DNA from: Euclidia mi
Lineage: Eukaryota; Arthropoda; Insecta; Lepidoptera; Erebidae
Length of the DNA: 64,000 nucleotides
Reading direction: 5' to 3'
Assembly: GCA_944739405.2 (NCBI GenBank)
Contig: OX123190.2
Coordinates: 88,479,086 to 88,543,085, forward strand
A program made the translations under genes and the position numbers. How positions within the stretch are numbered: position 1 is the stretch's first letter; the number at the start of each line of letters is the position of its first letter. Positions 32,420 through 42,609 of this stretch are shown here, piece after piece. The notes beneath the pieces are model-generated. The model saw only the letters and a list, made by a program, of their open reading frames with translations, made no database searches and had not been told where the DNA came from.

Positions 32420-33760
32420 ATGGGCCCACACCCCATAAAATACTTCCTGCTAAACAAGAACGAGTTAGCTTACGAGGTCGCGATTAGAGGTGAGGAGCCG
32501 GCTACCTCTGTCCTAGGTCTGCGGAAGCAGCTCCCTAAATTACTGGAAGCCATTCCAAATGATGACATTTTGGAGTCGGGTCTAGCCATAGCGGTGGACT
32601 TCGAGGGCGCTAGCGAGGCCGTCTCTGAGCTGGCCAAGCGACTAAATTCGTTATCTGCCTCTTACGACGCGAACCTAGCTAAGAGGTCAACCGCACTGCA
32701 CAACCACTTATACCATAGACTCCGTAGGATGGAACGTCCTACGGCGTTTTCAAAACGGATTACCGAATTGTGCAGCCGGTTCGACAAGCTCTCGGCGGAG
32801 CTGTCCGCCATTGAGCAATCAGCTGTTCGCTCAGCTGATGCTGTGGCAGAGGTCCAACCTGCGCCGTCTACCTCGACGCAGGCAGGGTTAGCCCCAGTAT
32901 TGCCTTGCGAGCATTTGAGAGTTAGCGAACTGTCTAAGCTAAAATACGACGGTACGGGATGCGTCCGAGCGTTCCTACAACGCATAACCGAATTCCAAAC
33001 CGCGCGTAATCTACCTTCCACTAAAATTTTATCATATGCCTCCGAAATTTTCACCGGTAACGCACTTCACTGGTACCGCGGCCTAAAAGAATATTTCACT
33101 ACATGGGAAGAACTCACCACTAAATTAATAGACGATTTCACACCGTACGATTATGACTACCGGTTATTAAATGAAATCCGCCGACGTACTCAAGGTGCTA
33201 CCGAAACTATAATTATTTATCTCTCGATAATGAATCAGCTGTTCGCTAGGCTGTCTCCGTCAAAGCGATTGTCCGAACGCGAAAAGTTAGACATCCTATT
33301 GCATAACATACGTCCATGCTACTCACTAGTGCTAGCTCCGTCAATATCTTCAATAGACAGTATAGCAACACTGCAGACGTTATGTTTAAACTACGAACGG
33401 ATGAAATGTTTGAACTCTCAATTCCGCGAACCGTATTATAATAACGACACGTTGGCACCAGACCTAGCTTACAGTCACAAACCTAATAACCGAGCGCGTA
33501 ATAATTCCTACAATAATTATCCCGTTGCTACTATAGAGGGTACGTCCGAATACACTGTGAACAACGAACCTAGCAAACCTAAGTCTAAACCTAGCTCTGT
33601 CGCTCTAGTCACGTCCAAGTACTGCCCGCGCTGCCGAATCAATGATCACAGTTTGAATGAATGCAAACGCGATCGCTTTGCAATTTGCTTCAAGTGCGGC
33701 TGTAGGGATGTGACATTCCCTAACTGCCCGAACTGTAAATCGACGAAACCAAAAAACTAG
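32420..33760 (+). CDS. gag: Gag polyprotein of the LTR retrotransposon
   Basis: About 446 residues from ATG 32,420 (MGPHPIKYFLLNKNELAYEV); an upstream GTG in frame is less likely. The middle contains the retrotransposon capsid-like segment with FLQRITEFQTARN and ALHWYRGL. The C-terminus has a clear CCHC zinc knuckle (CPRCRINDHSLNEC, C-x2-C-x4-H-x4-C). A second, degenerate cluster CFKCGCRDVTFPNC follows, where V stands in place of H. Gag packages the element RNA. The stop codon at 33,758-33,760 directly follows the frameshift heptamer. Confidence 0.95.
   Translation: MGPHPIKYFLLNKNELAYEVAIRGEEPATSVLGLRKQLPKLLEAIPNDDILESGLAIAVDFEGASEAVSELAKRLNSLSASYDANLAKRSTALHNHLYHRLRRMERPTAFSKRITELCSRFDKLSAELSAIEQSAVRSADAVAEVQPAPSTSTQAGLAPVLPCEHLRVSELSKLKYDGTGCVRAFLQRITEFQTARNLPSTKILSYASEIFTGNALHWYRGLKEYFTTWEELTTKLIDDFTPYDYDYRLLNEIRRRTQGATETIIIYLSIMNQLFARLSPSKRLSEREKLDILLHNIRPCYSLVLAPSISSIDSIATLQTLCLNYERMKCLNSQFREPYYNNDTLAPDLAYSHKPNNRARNNSYNNYPVATIEGTSEYTVNNEPSKPKSKPSSVALVTSKYCPRCRINDHSLNECKRDRFAICFKCGCRDVTFPNCPNCKSTKPKN
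33751..33757 (+). promoter_or_regulatory. -1 ribosomal frameshift heptamer A-AAA-AAC
   Basis: Gag codons CCA AAA AAC TAG place A-AAA-AAC in the X-XXY-YYZ register. A -1 slip moves exactly into the pol frame, which otherwise has no ATG near its start. A stimulatory downstream structure was not established, though the next bases are G-rich. Confidence 0.85.
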
Positions 33761-36261
33761 TTGGTCAGGGTCGGGGCGTGTCAAAATCTAAATTAGGTTC
33801 TACAACCTATTCAACCAATTTTGACAAGGATGATTGGAGAAATTGGCTAAACACTCTAAAAGTGTATTTCTCTAGTTATTCCGTCGCCTCGATCCTGGAT
33901 AATAAACCTAAAAATGACCTACGGCCCTATGTTAACGTAACGATTAACAGTTTACCTATTTGTGGATTGCTCGATTCCGGTTCAGCCATTACAATTCTAG
34001 GTAACAACTCCCATCTGGAGGTAATTACTAAAACCGGGTTAGAAATACAGCAGTGTCACAACACTAATTCCATTCGGTCCGCGGGTGGAAATATATTGTT
34101 GCCGCGCGGTTTTATCAACTTACCCACTACTTTTAATAATCAAACCCACTTATTGAAAGCTTATATTATTCCAGAAGTTACAAGTAATTTAATTTCAGGC
34201 ATCGATTTCTGGAAACTATTTAAATTACTGCCTAACCATATCGCATCCGTATGCATGTCTAAAACATTGCCGTGTAGTGTGTTAGGTGAAAATAAGCTAA
34301 GTAACACGAACGTATTGCAATCTTTTAGTGAGTTGAGTGAGTCACAACAGAGAACGGCTAAGTTAATTATAAAGCAATACGAGTCGATTTCTACTGAAAA
34401 AACCGGTTTAGGACGAACTCACTTAATAGAACATGCAATAGACACTGGCGATTCTGCGCCGATACGCCAAAGATATTATAGGTTACCGCCGGCGAAATTA
34501 AAAATAATTATTGACGAATTAGACGAAATGCTTGCATTGGGAGTGGTAGAAAAATGCGAAAGTCCGTGGTCGTCACCGATTTTACTAACGCCTAAGAAAG
34601 ACGGTAAACTAAGGTTTTGTTTAGATAGTCGGAAACTTAATTCTATTACTAAAAAAGACGCGTACAAACTACCTTACGTATCCGAAATTTTAGACAACCT
34701 TAGGAACGCTAGATATCTAAGTAGTATAGACTTATCTAAGTCCTTTTGGCAGACGCCTCTTCGCGAATGTGATCGTGATAAGACTGCGTTCTATGTGCCT
34801 ACTAGAGGAACATTTAGATTTGTGACTATGCCGTTTGGTTTAACGAATGCGCCTGCGACACAACAGCGTTTGGTGGATCACTTGTTTACGAACAGTCCTG
34901 AGTTCGAAAACTCTGTATTCGTTTTTTTAGATGATATCGTGCTTATATCGCCATCCTTTAATGCTCATGTGTCACTATTAAATAAAGTATACGAAAAATT
35001 AAAATCGACCAACCTTACCATCAACTTGGAAAAATCTAAATTCTTCCGTGATGAATTGAAGTACTTGGGCTACGTAGTAAACTCTAAAGGATTACAAGTA
35101 GACCCATGTAAGGTGGAAGCCATTCTTCAATATGCTACGCCTAAGAATAAAAAAGAAGTCAAAAGGTTCTTAGGCATTGCATCATGGTATCGGCGATTTA
35201 TACCTAATTTTAGTACTATTGCCGGTCCTCTGAACAAACTTACCTCTACCGGTAAGAAAGCCGCACCATTTCAGTGGTCGGTGGAAGCTGATGACTCGTT
35301 TTGTAAACTAAAACAATTGTTAAGCTCCGCACCAATATTATCGTGTCCCGATTACGAGAAACCTTTTCAAGTTCACACAGATGCGAGTGCGAGCGGCATC
35401 GGTGGGTTACTTACACAAGAAATAGATGGCGTGGAACTACCTATCGCTTACATGAGTAGGTCACTAAATGCACAGGAACAAAACTACAGTATAACAGAAC
35501 GGGAGACATTAGCAGTTCTAACAGCCCTCGAATATTGGCGCTGTTATTTAGATAACGGGTTAAAGTTTGTTGTGTATACTGACCATTCCGCACTGAAATG
35601 GTTCCTAAACTTGAGCAACCCGACTGGTAGATTAGCTCGGTGGTCGGTTCGTCTGTCAGCCTTCAACTTCGAAATAAAGCATCGGCGCGGTGCGGATAAT
35701 ATTATAGCCGATGCGTTATCACGATCCCTACCTGTAAATATAATTAACGCGAATAATAATAACGTGAATGACCCTAATGTTAACACTAATCAATGGTATT
35801 CAGCCACCTACAATGGTTGTTTATCTTCGCCTAATGACTATCCAGACTATTCTATTAAAAATAATAAATTATATCGTTTGATTAAATCTAGGTGTATGCT
35901 ACGTAAGGAGTTCGAATGGAAAGAAGTACTACCTTCTTCTGATCGAAATAATGCCATATTAGAGAACCATGCCGAACCCACTTCGGGGCATTTCGGTATA
36001 TTTAAAACTTACAAGCGCTTAGCACTGCGTTACTATTGGCCCAAAATGCGCGATGACGTAGTTAAGTTCATAAATTCTTGCGACACTTGTATCGCGCACA
36101 AACATCAGAACCACGCACCATTGGGAACCATGGGACGACCCAAAGTGTGTTCACGACCCTTCCAAACCATTAGTGTAGATTTGTTGTGGTTAGATGGTGG
36201 GGCCACTACCCGTCACAAGAAAACAAAACGCCTACATCTTCGTAGTAACTTGTTGTTTTAG
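33758..36261 (+). CDS. pol: Pol polyprotein: protease, RT, RNase H, integrase N-terminus
   Basis: Read in the -1 frame relative to gag. Domains in order from residue 1 at 33,778: aspartic protease with LLDSGSAITILG (catalytic D about residue 66); RT with MPFGLTNAPATQ and catalytic FLDD at about 383; RNase H with HTDASASGIGG at about 531; integrase H2C2 zinc site from about 730 to 770 (GHFGIFKTYKRL, SCDTCIAHKHQ); then the first catalytic aspartate (TISVDLL, about 798). The frame then ends prematurely in LRSNLLF because of a frameshift near 36,190. Without that indel the product would be a standard-length gypsy Pol. Confidence 0.95.
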
Positions 36262-37027
36262 TGAATACTGTCTACTTTTTCCTATCAGGCGCGCAACTGC
36301 TGAAATAATAACTAATATTTTGGAAGAAAAAATATTTTTAGTTCATGGTATACCATCTACAATTATATTGGACAATGGTAAACAGTTTGTCAGTGCTACT
36401 TTAAAAGCTATGTTGCGCAAGTACAAAATCCCAACTCTTTATTATACTCCTAAATATTCCCCACATGTCAATACGGTCGAACGCTATAATAAAACCATTG
36501 GTTCTACCTTAGCGGCGTTTGTAGGAAATGACCAGAGATTATGGGACACTCTCGTACCTAAGGTGCAGTTTGCATTAAATACTGCAGTTAATGAAGTCAC
36601 GGGCTATACACCTAGTTTTTTAGTCTATGGACGTGAACTAGTTCCATGCGGCTCACACTATGTCGACACAGACGCTGATGATATAGTATACATACCTAGG
36701 GACGATTACGCAGAAAACATAGGTCACTTATCAGGCATATTTGACAAAGTTCAGGCACTCCTCATTCAAGCTCATGCTAGGAATTCCCAAACGTATAATT
36801 TACGCCGTAAACCAGCTGAGTTTAATGTGGGAGACACTGTGTGGAAACGGACTTTTTATCAGAGCGACAAGGATAAGTCCTTCTGTAAGAAACTAGCCCC
36901 TAAATTCGTGAAGTGCACAGTGATTAATAAAAAGTCGCCTCTCGTTTACGAGTTGTCGGACGCGTCTGGAAATTCTATTGGGTTTTGGCACATTAAGGAC
37001 CTAAAACTTATACACTATGGTGCCTAA
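36194..37027 (+). pseudogene. pol: Integrase catalytic core and C-terminus, out of frame
   Basis: This is the continuation of pol in the +1 frame. It holds the second catalytic aspartate (ILDNGKQF), the glutamate (HVNTVERYNK), the downstream WDTLVPKVQFALNTA and GYTPSFLVYGREL motifs, and a C-terminal basic domain ending KDLKLIHYGA. The catalytic triad is therefore split between two frames. Either the copy is inactivated by a small indel near 36,190-36,196 or the assembly has an error there. Nothing shows a programmed shift at this place. Confidence 0.9.
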
Positions 37028-37173
37028 CTATTTGTTACAAATCGTAGAAGACTTTCCCTTCCTTCTCCCTATATGCCGTCTTAGCTTGGACAGTAGCGGA
37101 CTCATAGACCTAACGCAGCTAGTCGGATTTTCCTTGTTAGCCACGTAAAATCCTCTCCTAAGGCGGGCGGTAT

Positions 37174-37778
37174 TGTAATGTATGTCCGGTACTTACCGCG
37201 TTGCGTCACAGTACCGCCCATACGCTCGGCCAATCAGAGAAAGCCATCGTCCGCACTCGCAAAGCCTGACCAAATATGGTCATAAACGGACTCTCAGCCT
37301 GATGGAGGGCCCGGTATATAAAGGGGCCGACAGAGAGGCCGGCACCGCTACTCTAACGTCGCTTCTACTATAACTAAGCGTACCTACTGACCCTACGTCG
37401 TATTTACGTGTATCCTGGTCCCAGCTACGGGTTCCAGGTTCACGTTAAGACTCCGGCTACGCTCCTAGACCGCTACACTTCCTGCATCGCCTTCGGCGTC
37501 ACTTCTGCCGAAGAGTCTGGCCTGCCCTGCTCCTCGTACTCGCACCGCCGGCGTCTGCCCGCTGAACCAACGGCCTGCGAGGATCTACCGCTACGCGCAG
37601 CCTTCGAGCAGCCTGCCTACACACTACCGGAGGGAACAGCGTGGGAGACTGCAGCCCTAAGTGTTCAGGCCAGTGTCGTGTTGTTGGTCGGTCATACTCG
37701 TGGCAAGGGAAGTGAGACAATACTCGGCAAATAAACGCATAGAACCTTTTCTGCGTTTTAATACCAGAACCCGCTACA
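37174..37778 (+). repeat. 3' LTR (605 bp)
   Basis: Same length as the 5' LTR and collinear with no indel. I found two differences: T for C near its start (TGTAATG) and A for T in the GCCCTAAGTG context. It is followed by the GTGG target duplication. Confidence 0.97.
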
Positions 37779-37782
37779 GTGG

Positions 37783-39862
37783 ATTGACCACTTACATATG
37801 AATCGATATTGATAAACTGATTAACCGTTTTTCAGTAGATTCATCCAACTAATCCACTTACTTACCTTTCATTATCGGTTTTATCCGGTGATTACAAAAA
37901 TAGAAAAAGCTACACACGATTTCATCTCGTTCCATCTTTAATAAGGATAGCTCAAAAAGGTATTTTGTACTTACCGTTGATAATTTCTTTAACGTTGTAT
38001 TATAATTTATGAAGAAAGTTCTCGTAACTATCCCAGTTGTAAGTTTCCTGCTGAATGTGCGAAGATATTAATTAATCAGATGTCACTCTTAGTTATTAAT
38101 GATGATCGGCGTGATATTGCGTACTTATTCTGTCTTATAATCATGATATCATTATAATGCCAGCTAGACTGCAAACAACAGCTTTTGTTACTGAGTAATT
38201 CACAAAATGTGATACTTATTTGCGAAGTTTTACTTATCACACCCATAAGGAAGCGTCCTTAAACTAGCAGAGTTTGCGGAGGGCGCCACTTAGACTGATT
38301 ACCGCTTAATAAGGTATTTAAGTACACCAGGTCGCTACTGTGCTTCGGAGAGCCACGTAGAACCGTCAGTCCCGGTTCTCATTAGCTCAAAGAATAGTCA
38401 GATCATATCAGATGCATTCGGGCGGCTAATAAACTCCGCCATCATAAGGGAATATCAGATATTTTTCAATGTATACTTGTCCAGTTGCACTAAAAATTTA
38501 GTGTCTCGGGCGCATGAAAGTCCCCGCGTAAATCATATCAGCGTAAAACCTATCGTGCTGGTATCCTCGCTATTCCCCTTAATCCCTATTTAAAGCCCCA
38601 TTTCATGGTAGTTTACTTCATAAAATGCAATAGGTAATAAATCTCGTATCTCTTAAATCTAAACAGCTTGATCATAAAGCTAGGCGGAGTATTTGACTTC
38701 ATATAACGTACCTCATGTTAACTTACTTATTGATACATACGTGCGTCAGGTGCGTTCAATACGATTGTATCTTTACGACACATTTGTCATATGAATCGCT
38801 CGTATTGAGCTGATGGCGTCTCGTTATTGAGGCCAGGCTTACAAGTAGCAAGTGATTCGAAATATCCTTGAGCGTTTTACGAAATTATGTCATAAGCCTT
38901 GCAATATAAAAACGTCTATATTCGTATCCACGTAGGTCGACAACGCACTTGTGATCCTTCGGCCATTGCAGGTGTGTCTATGGGCGGCGCTGATCACTTA
39001 CCATCAGTAAAAATAGTTGTGTATTTTGACGCACAAGACATATCTATAAGAATAATAAATAAATATTGCCTGTAAGTAGATTACTACTGAATTTTTTGAA
39101 AGGCACCGGCTTAGGTACTTGTAATGATAAAAATGTTGAGTTACTTAATTCTTAAGATTTCAGTTGGTAAGTAGCCGGCAAAGCATAGATATAGCTCGTC
39201 CAGATTGCAGTTATAAGTTCTGACTTAAGGATAATCTTTACAAAGCTGCTGAATATAAACCATTGTATACACACCAAAATTCTATTTACAAAAATAGCCT
39301 CAAGAGCTAGACAGAAAAATCTCTATCATAATGAAACTCACATCAGAAACATCAACGCACAATAGTTCCACTCAGCGTCTGGTGTCGCGCAAATCTCTTA
39401 AAGCTGTCATCTGATCCACACATAACAATTTTTTCATAACGTCGTATGAAGAAGAAAGTAATTTGGCATCTTAAGATGTCGTCGTAACACTCATAACACG
39501 TCCTATCCTCGTGAATACCACGTTACATAAAACATAAACATACCGACAATGGAGAGAATAAAACTTTTATTATATCGCATACGTATACGTATTGCTTGGC
39601 TCCCCCACTGGATTTTTTTTATGAATGCTATGAAACTAATAACATATGTTACTTGGTAGGAATGCAGCGGTTGTTTGTTTTGATCTCAGCTTTGCGGATT
39701 AATCTTTGGGATTTCACAGTTTCCGTCCAACTTACTTCGAAAATAACAAAACAGTCACGGAATTTTATCTAAGCATAGATATTATGTTACAAGAAATGCT
39801 TGACATAAACAAAACGTTTATGCTGCTTATGCATAGTTCTTAATTGAGTGCACGGTTGACAA
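37783..39862. other. Mostly unassigned non-coding sequence
   Basis: Only the SINE-like fragment at 38,325-38,450 is recognisable. Confidence 0.45.
38325..38450 (+). repeat. SINE fragment, type 3 body
   Basis: GTGCTTCGGAGAGCCACGT and GTCAGTCCCGGTTCTCA resemble 15,708-15,835. It is diverged and lacks the head. Confidence 0.55.
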
Positions 39863-40075
39863 TTGGCTAGACCACTACGGTTTAAGCGGCCGCCTCGCCG
39901 CTTGACATGGCACCGAGTGTTGTGGGTTCGATTCCCGCAGGAAAACTCTCAGGCATGCAGGTTTCCTTACGATGTTTTCCTTCACAGCGATAATTAACAA
40001 TTTAATACGCATTTAACTCCAAAAAGGCATTGGTGCGTGCCATGATTTGAACCCGAGACCTATAGCAAATAAGAC
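39863..40075. repeat. Two abutting SINE fragments
   Basis: 39,863-39,945 (plus) is a tRNA-like head with GGTTCGATTCC, related to the head of the SINE at 48,385-48,604. 39,946-40,075 is the reversed body of SINE type 2 (CAGGTTTCCTTACGATGTTT on the plus strand). Confidence 0.7.
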
Positions 40076-40358
40076 CATAAATAAATGGTCCAGTGACCAT
40101 AGTCTAGCTAAAGCTAATGATGAAACCACAAAATACATGTTATGTGAACATCCTTCAAAAACTTTTACATGTGTAGTCTTCAGCTCCTTTGTAATATAAC
40201 CATTTTCTTAAAAATAAAATATACTACCGCATTTGCTGATCTAACTTGTTTCGTCAACCCCGCGGAACTGATACTAGGTCTAACATAGATAACCTTTCTA
40301 ATAGTTATGCCTTACAACTGGCTTTGATATTTACTTTTAAAATCGGTATTTAAATCCT
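40076..40358. other. Unassigned AT-rich sequence
   Basis: Nothing recognisable. Confidence 0.4.
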
Positions 40359-40752
40359 GACTGCCTCTGAGGTCCTCTGGTAAGTAAGCTCTGTAAGCGA
40401 CTGCGGATTATGAGGTCTCGGGTTCAATTACTGGGTCGAACAAAAAAAGTGATATTGGGTTTTTTTGTTAGGAATTATCCAATAGAAGTTCGGAGTCAGA
40501 GAGTTGGCGGTGTCACATCCCCGTGCCTCGGAAAGCACGTTAAGCTGTTTGTCCTGCGCCCAATCTCTCTCCGGTCGTGTCGCATGTGGCGTCCCATCGG
40601 ACTATGAGAGTGATGGGAATAGAGAGTGCACTTGTGTATGCGCACACACTTGTGCACTATAATATATCCCGCGCAGATGGCAAGTCTCATATATAGACAA
40701 GCCGCCGTGCCGTGGACGAAATCGGTCAGGAGGACATTATCATTATTATTAA
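40359..40752 (+). mobile_element. tRNA-derived SINE, type 3
   Basis: The head GACTGCCTCTGAGGTCCTCT with B box GGTTCAATTAC resembles a degraded type 1 head. The body has CCGTGCCTCGGAAAGCACGT and CGAAATCGGTCAGGAGGACA. The tail is ATTATCATTATTATT. The frames through it are not genes. Confidence 0.75.
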
Positions 40753-40860
40753 ATCCTTCTACAAAAAACAATAAACATAAACAAAATCTTTGAATGATTC
40801 ATAACATAACATATAACCCTTTATCTCTAATGCAATTCTTATATTTTCATTTGAATATAG

Positions 40861-41072
40861 TTACGCCGGACGGCAACTTAAGGCCTCTGTCAGTTTGTAT
40901 ACATTGCTTCAACTTGACTTCAAGTAATTCTTCCAAAATTCACGGCCATCTGATTAAATCGATTCTACCGAGAGTAAATAAAAATGAAAACAAACCAGAT
41001 ATGAACGGTAGGAATATCAACACTTTCGTCCTTCCAGTCCGCCGAATTAAACATTTCCCGAACTTTTTGTGA
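40861..41072 (+). other. Possible coding exon, weakly ZAD-like
   Basis: A pyrimidine-rich AATATAG acceptor-like sequence at 40,850-40,860 precedes an open stretch reading TPDGNLRPLSVCIHCFNLTS, ending at a stop at 41,070-41,072. The C-x2-C within PLSVCIHCFN recalls the second half of a zinc-finger-associated domain of insect C2H2 proteins. The rest of the frame is not recognised and no donor site was settled. It could be chance. Confidence 0.2.
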
Positions 41073-41400
41073 ATCCCCAGAGGAAATATTCGTGTAGCGC
41101 CAAATTCGCAGCCTTCGCTGAATGCACATATACGCTTCATTTATTGATGATCTTTTCGTGATATAAAAATATGAAAGTGTGTTTGTATGGCGGTTTAAAA
41201 TAGAGCTCTTGTTAAAAAAAAGCTTTTCAGTGATGGAACTTTTTTGACAAGAAGAAGTTAAATAAAACTTCTGTTTGCCATAAAAAATTACGTCTTTCAA
41301 ATCATGGTTATTAACGATGATCTGAATCTCAAATCAAAACAAGTTTTTAATACACTCTGGAGTACGTAATCTCACAGGACACTCGTTTTACATAGTTTAA

Positions 41401-41447
41401 TAGTTTGGAAATCAACATTGTAAAATACAATGTTGATTTCCAAACTA
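41401..41447. repeat. Perfect hairpin, 22-nt arms, 3-nt loop
   Basis: 41,401-41,422 pairs exactly with 41,426-41,447 around an AAA loop. It sits about 20 bp left of a Tc1-like remnant. Confidence 0.95.
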
Positions 41448-41466
41448 GTTTTAATTACCTGTTATA

Positions 41467-41900
41467 TACTACTCAAAACAAAATAAGGGCCACTACGTAT
41501 TTTTATGATTTCAGTTAAGTTATTCACATGAATGCAGAGTTGAGTGGCCGATACTTATGATTCGTTAATTTTAAGTGTTGACTAATGGTATTTGAGTGTA
41601 CCACAGACCAAAAATTGCTTAAGTGGTATATTTAGACATTTTTTGGAACCACTCAATTTTACCCTTAGCGGTAAGTAACGATCATCGTTAAGTTCTATTT
41701 TTGGTAGTAATCGTGAGCTGTTCAAATATTGTTTACCTAATGTCTTAATTAACCCTTTGCGAATACTATGCCTCGTATTCGACGACATATGGACTTGCTA
41801 CTGCTACCATAACTAGAGCTGCAACTTTAATTCAAGAAGAACATTCACAGCGTTCAGTGGCTATGTACGACGACCAATTCAAAATGCTTGAAATCGTTTT
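41467..41900 (+). mobile_element. Possible Tc1/mariner-type remnant
   Basis: The left part, starting near TACTACTCAAAACAAAATAA, looks like a terminal region. After about 300 bp a broken frame starts MPRIRRHMDL and, one frame over, continues TRAATLIQEEHSQRSVAMYD. That resembles the helix-turn-helix start of Tc1-like transposases. No catalytic region follows. Confidence 0.35.
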
Positions 41901-42609
41901 CAATTAAAAACCCACAGAACACAATGTAAAGCCCCGTACCACATGCCACGTTCACTCGACCACGCTCGAATCGCGTAAGCACATCTCTGAAAAATCATAT
42001 AATCCCCACCGACAGCCCGCATGCGGCACCAGCACCAGCTTGTGCCGTCATATCGATATAATGGGTTTGATTTCACTACATCTTTAGTAGCTCTCATGGT
42101 TGGTGAACGCTTACGCGGTAAAATTCGTCACATCTCATCTCATCATTTTTATAACAGTATTCATATTAACTTATTATTATAGGTGACATTTTATTATATT
42201 CACCTTAAGTCAAGGTTTCTTAAACTTATTGCAGTCAAGGTTCACGTTCAGAATTAAAAAAAAGTCCATGGTTCCTCACTAACGAATAACCTGAGGTAAT
42301 CAAAAAAGCTTGAACAAAAATCGCTTTCGCTGCCTGATGAATTACAAATAAATATCGTGAGTGCTACTTGCTATAGACCCCAAGTCCATACATAACTTAA
42401 GGCAGGATTTCTTAAAGTGGGGCTTTAAGAAACCCTGCCTTAAGTTCCTCAGATAGTTTTATGATTTTCTCATATAGACTGTAGGTATAGTCACAAATTC
42501 TACACACATACAAGGCCAGTGATTTAGAAAACACAATAGGACCAATTTTAATAGGAAAACAAACAGTATGCTATAACTAAATTATAAGCCATTTATCATA
42601 TATACAAAC
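41901..42609. other. Unassigned sequence with one hairpin
   Basis: Only the hairpin at 42,394-42,446 is notable. Confidence 0.4.
42394..42446. repeat. Hairpin, 24-nt arms, 5-nt loop
   Basis: 42,394-42,417 and 42,423-42,446 are reverse complements with one mismatch (core AACTTAAGGCAGG). Confidence 0.95.

Larger units (their letters stand above)
31509..37782 (+). mobile_element. Ty3/gypsy-type LTR retrotransposon, nearly complete
   Basis: The unit is GTGG target duplication, 5' LTR, primer-binding site, gag, pol, polypurine-like tract, 3' LTR, GTGG. RT, RNase H and then integrase order (protease-RT-RNaseH-integrase) defines Ty3/gypsy. No env-like ORF lies between integrase and the 3' LTR (only about 145 bp). 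The primer site begins TGGCGCCTACGTGGG just inside the 5' LTR, most like a tRNA-Lys complement with one deletion. The polypurine-type tract is AAGGCGGGCGG before 37,174. The LTRs differ at two sites, so insertion is recent. Confidence 0.97.

Noticed and set aside
33758..33780. GTG start codon for pol at 33,778
   Set aside because: The A-AAA-AAC heptamer at the gag stop explains pol expression better than a non-ATG start.
36190..36200. Second programmed frameshift within integrase
   Set aside because: No slippery heptamer or known shift motif is evident there, and integrase frameshifting is not a feature of this family; an indel is more likely.
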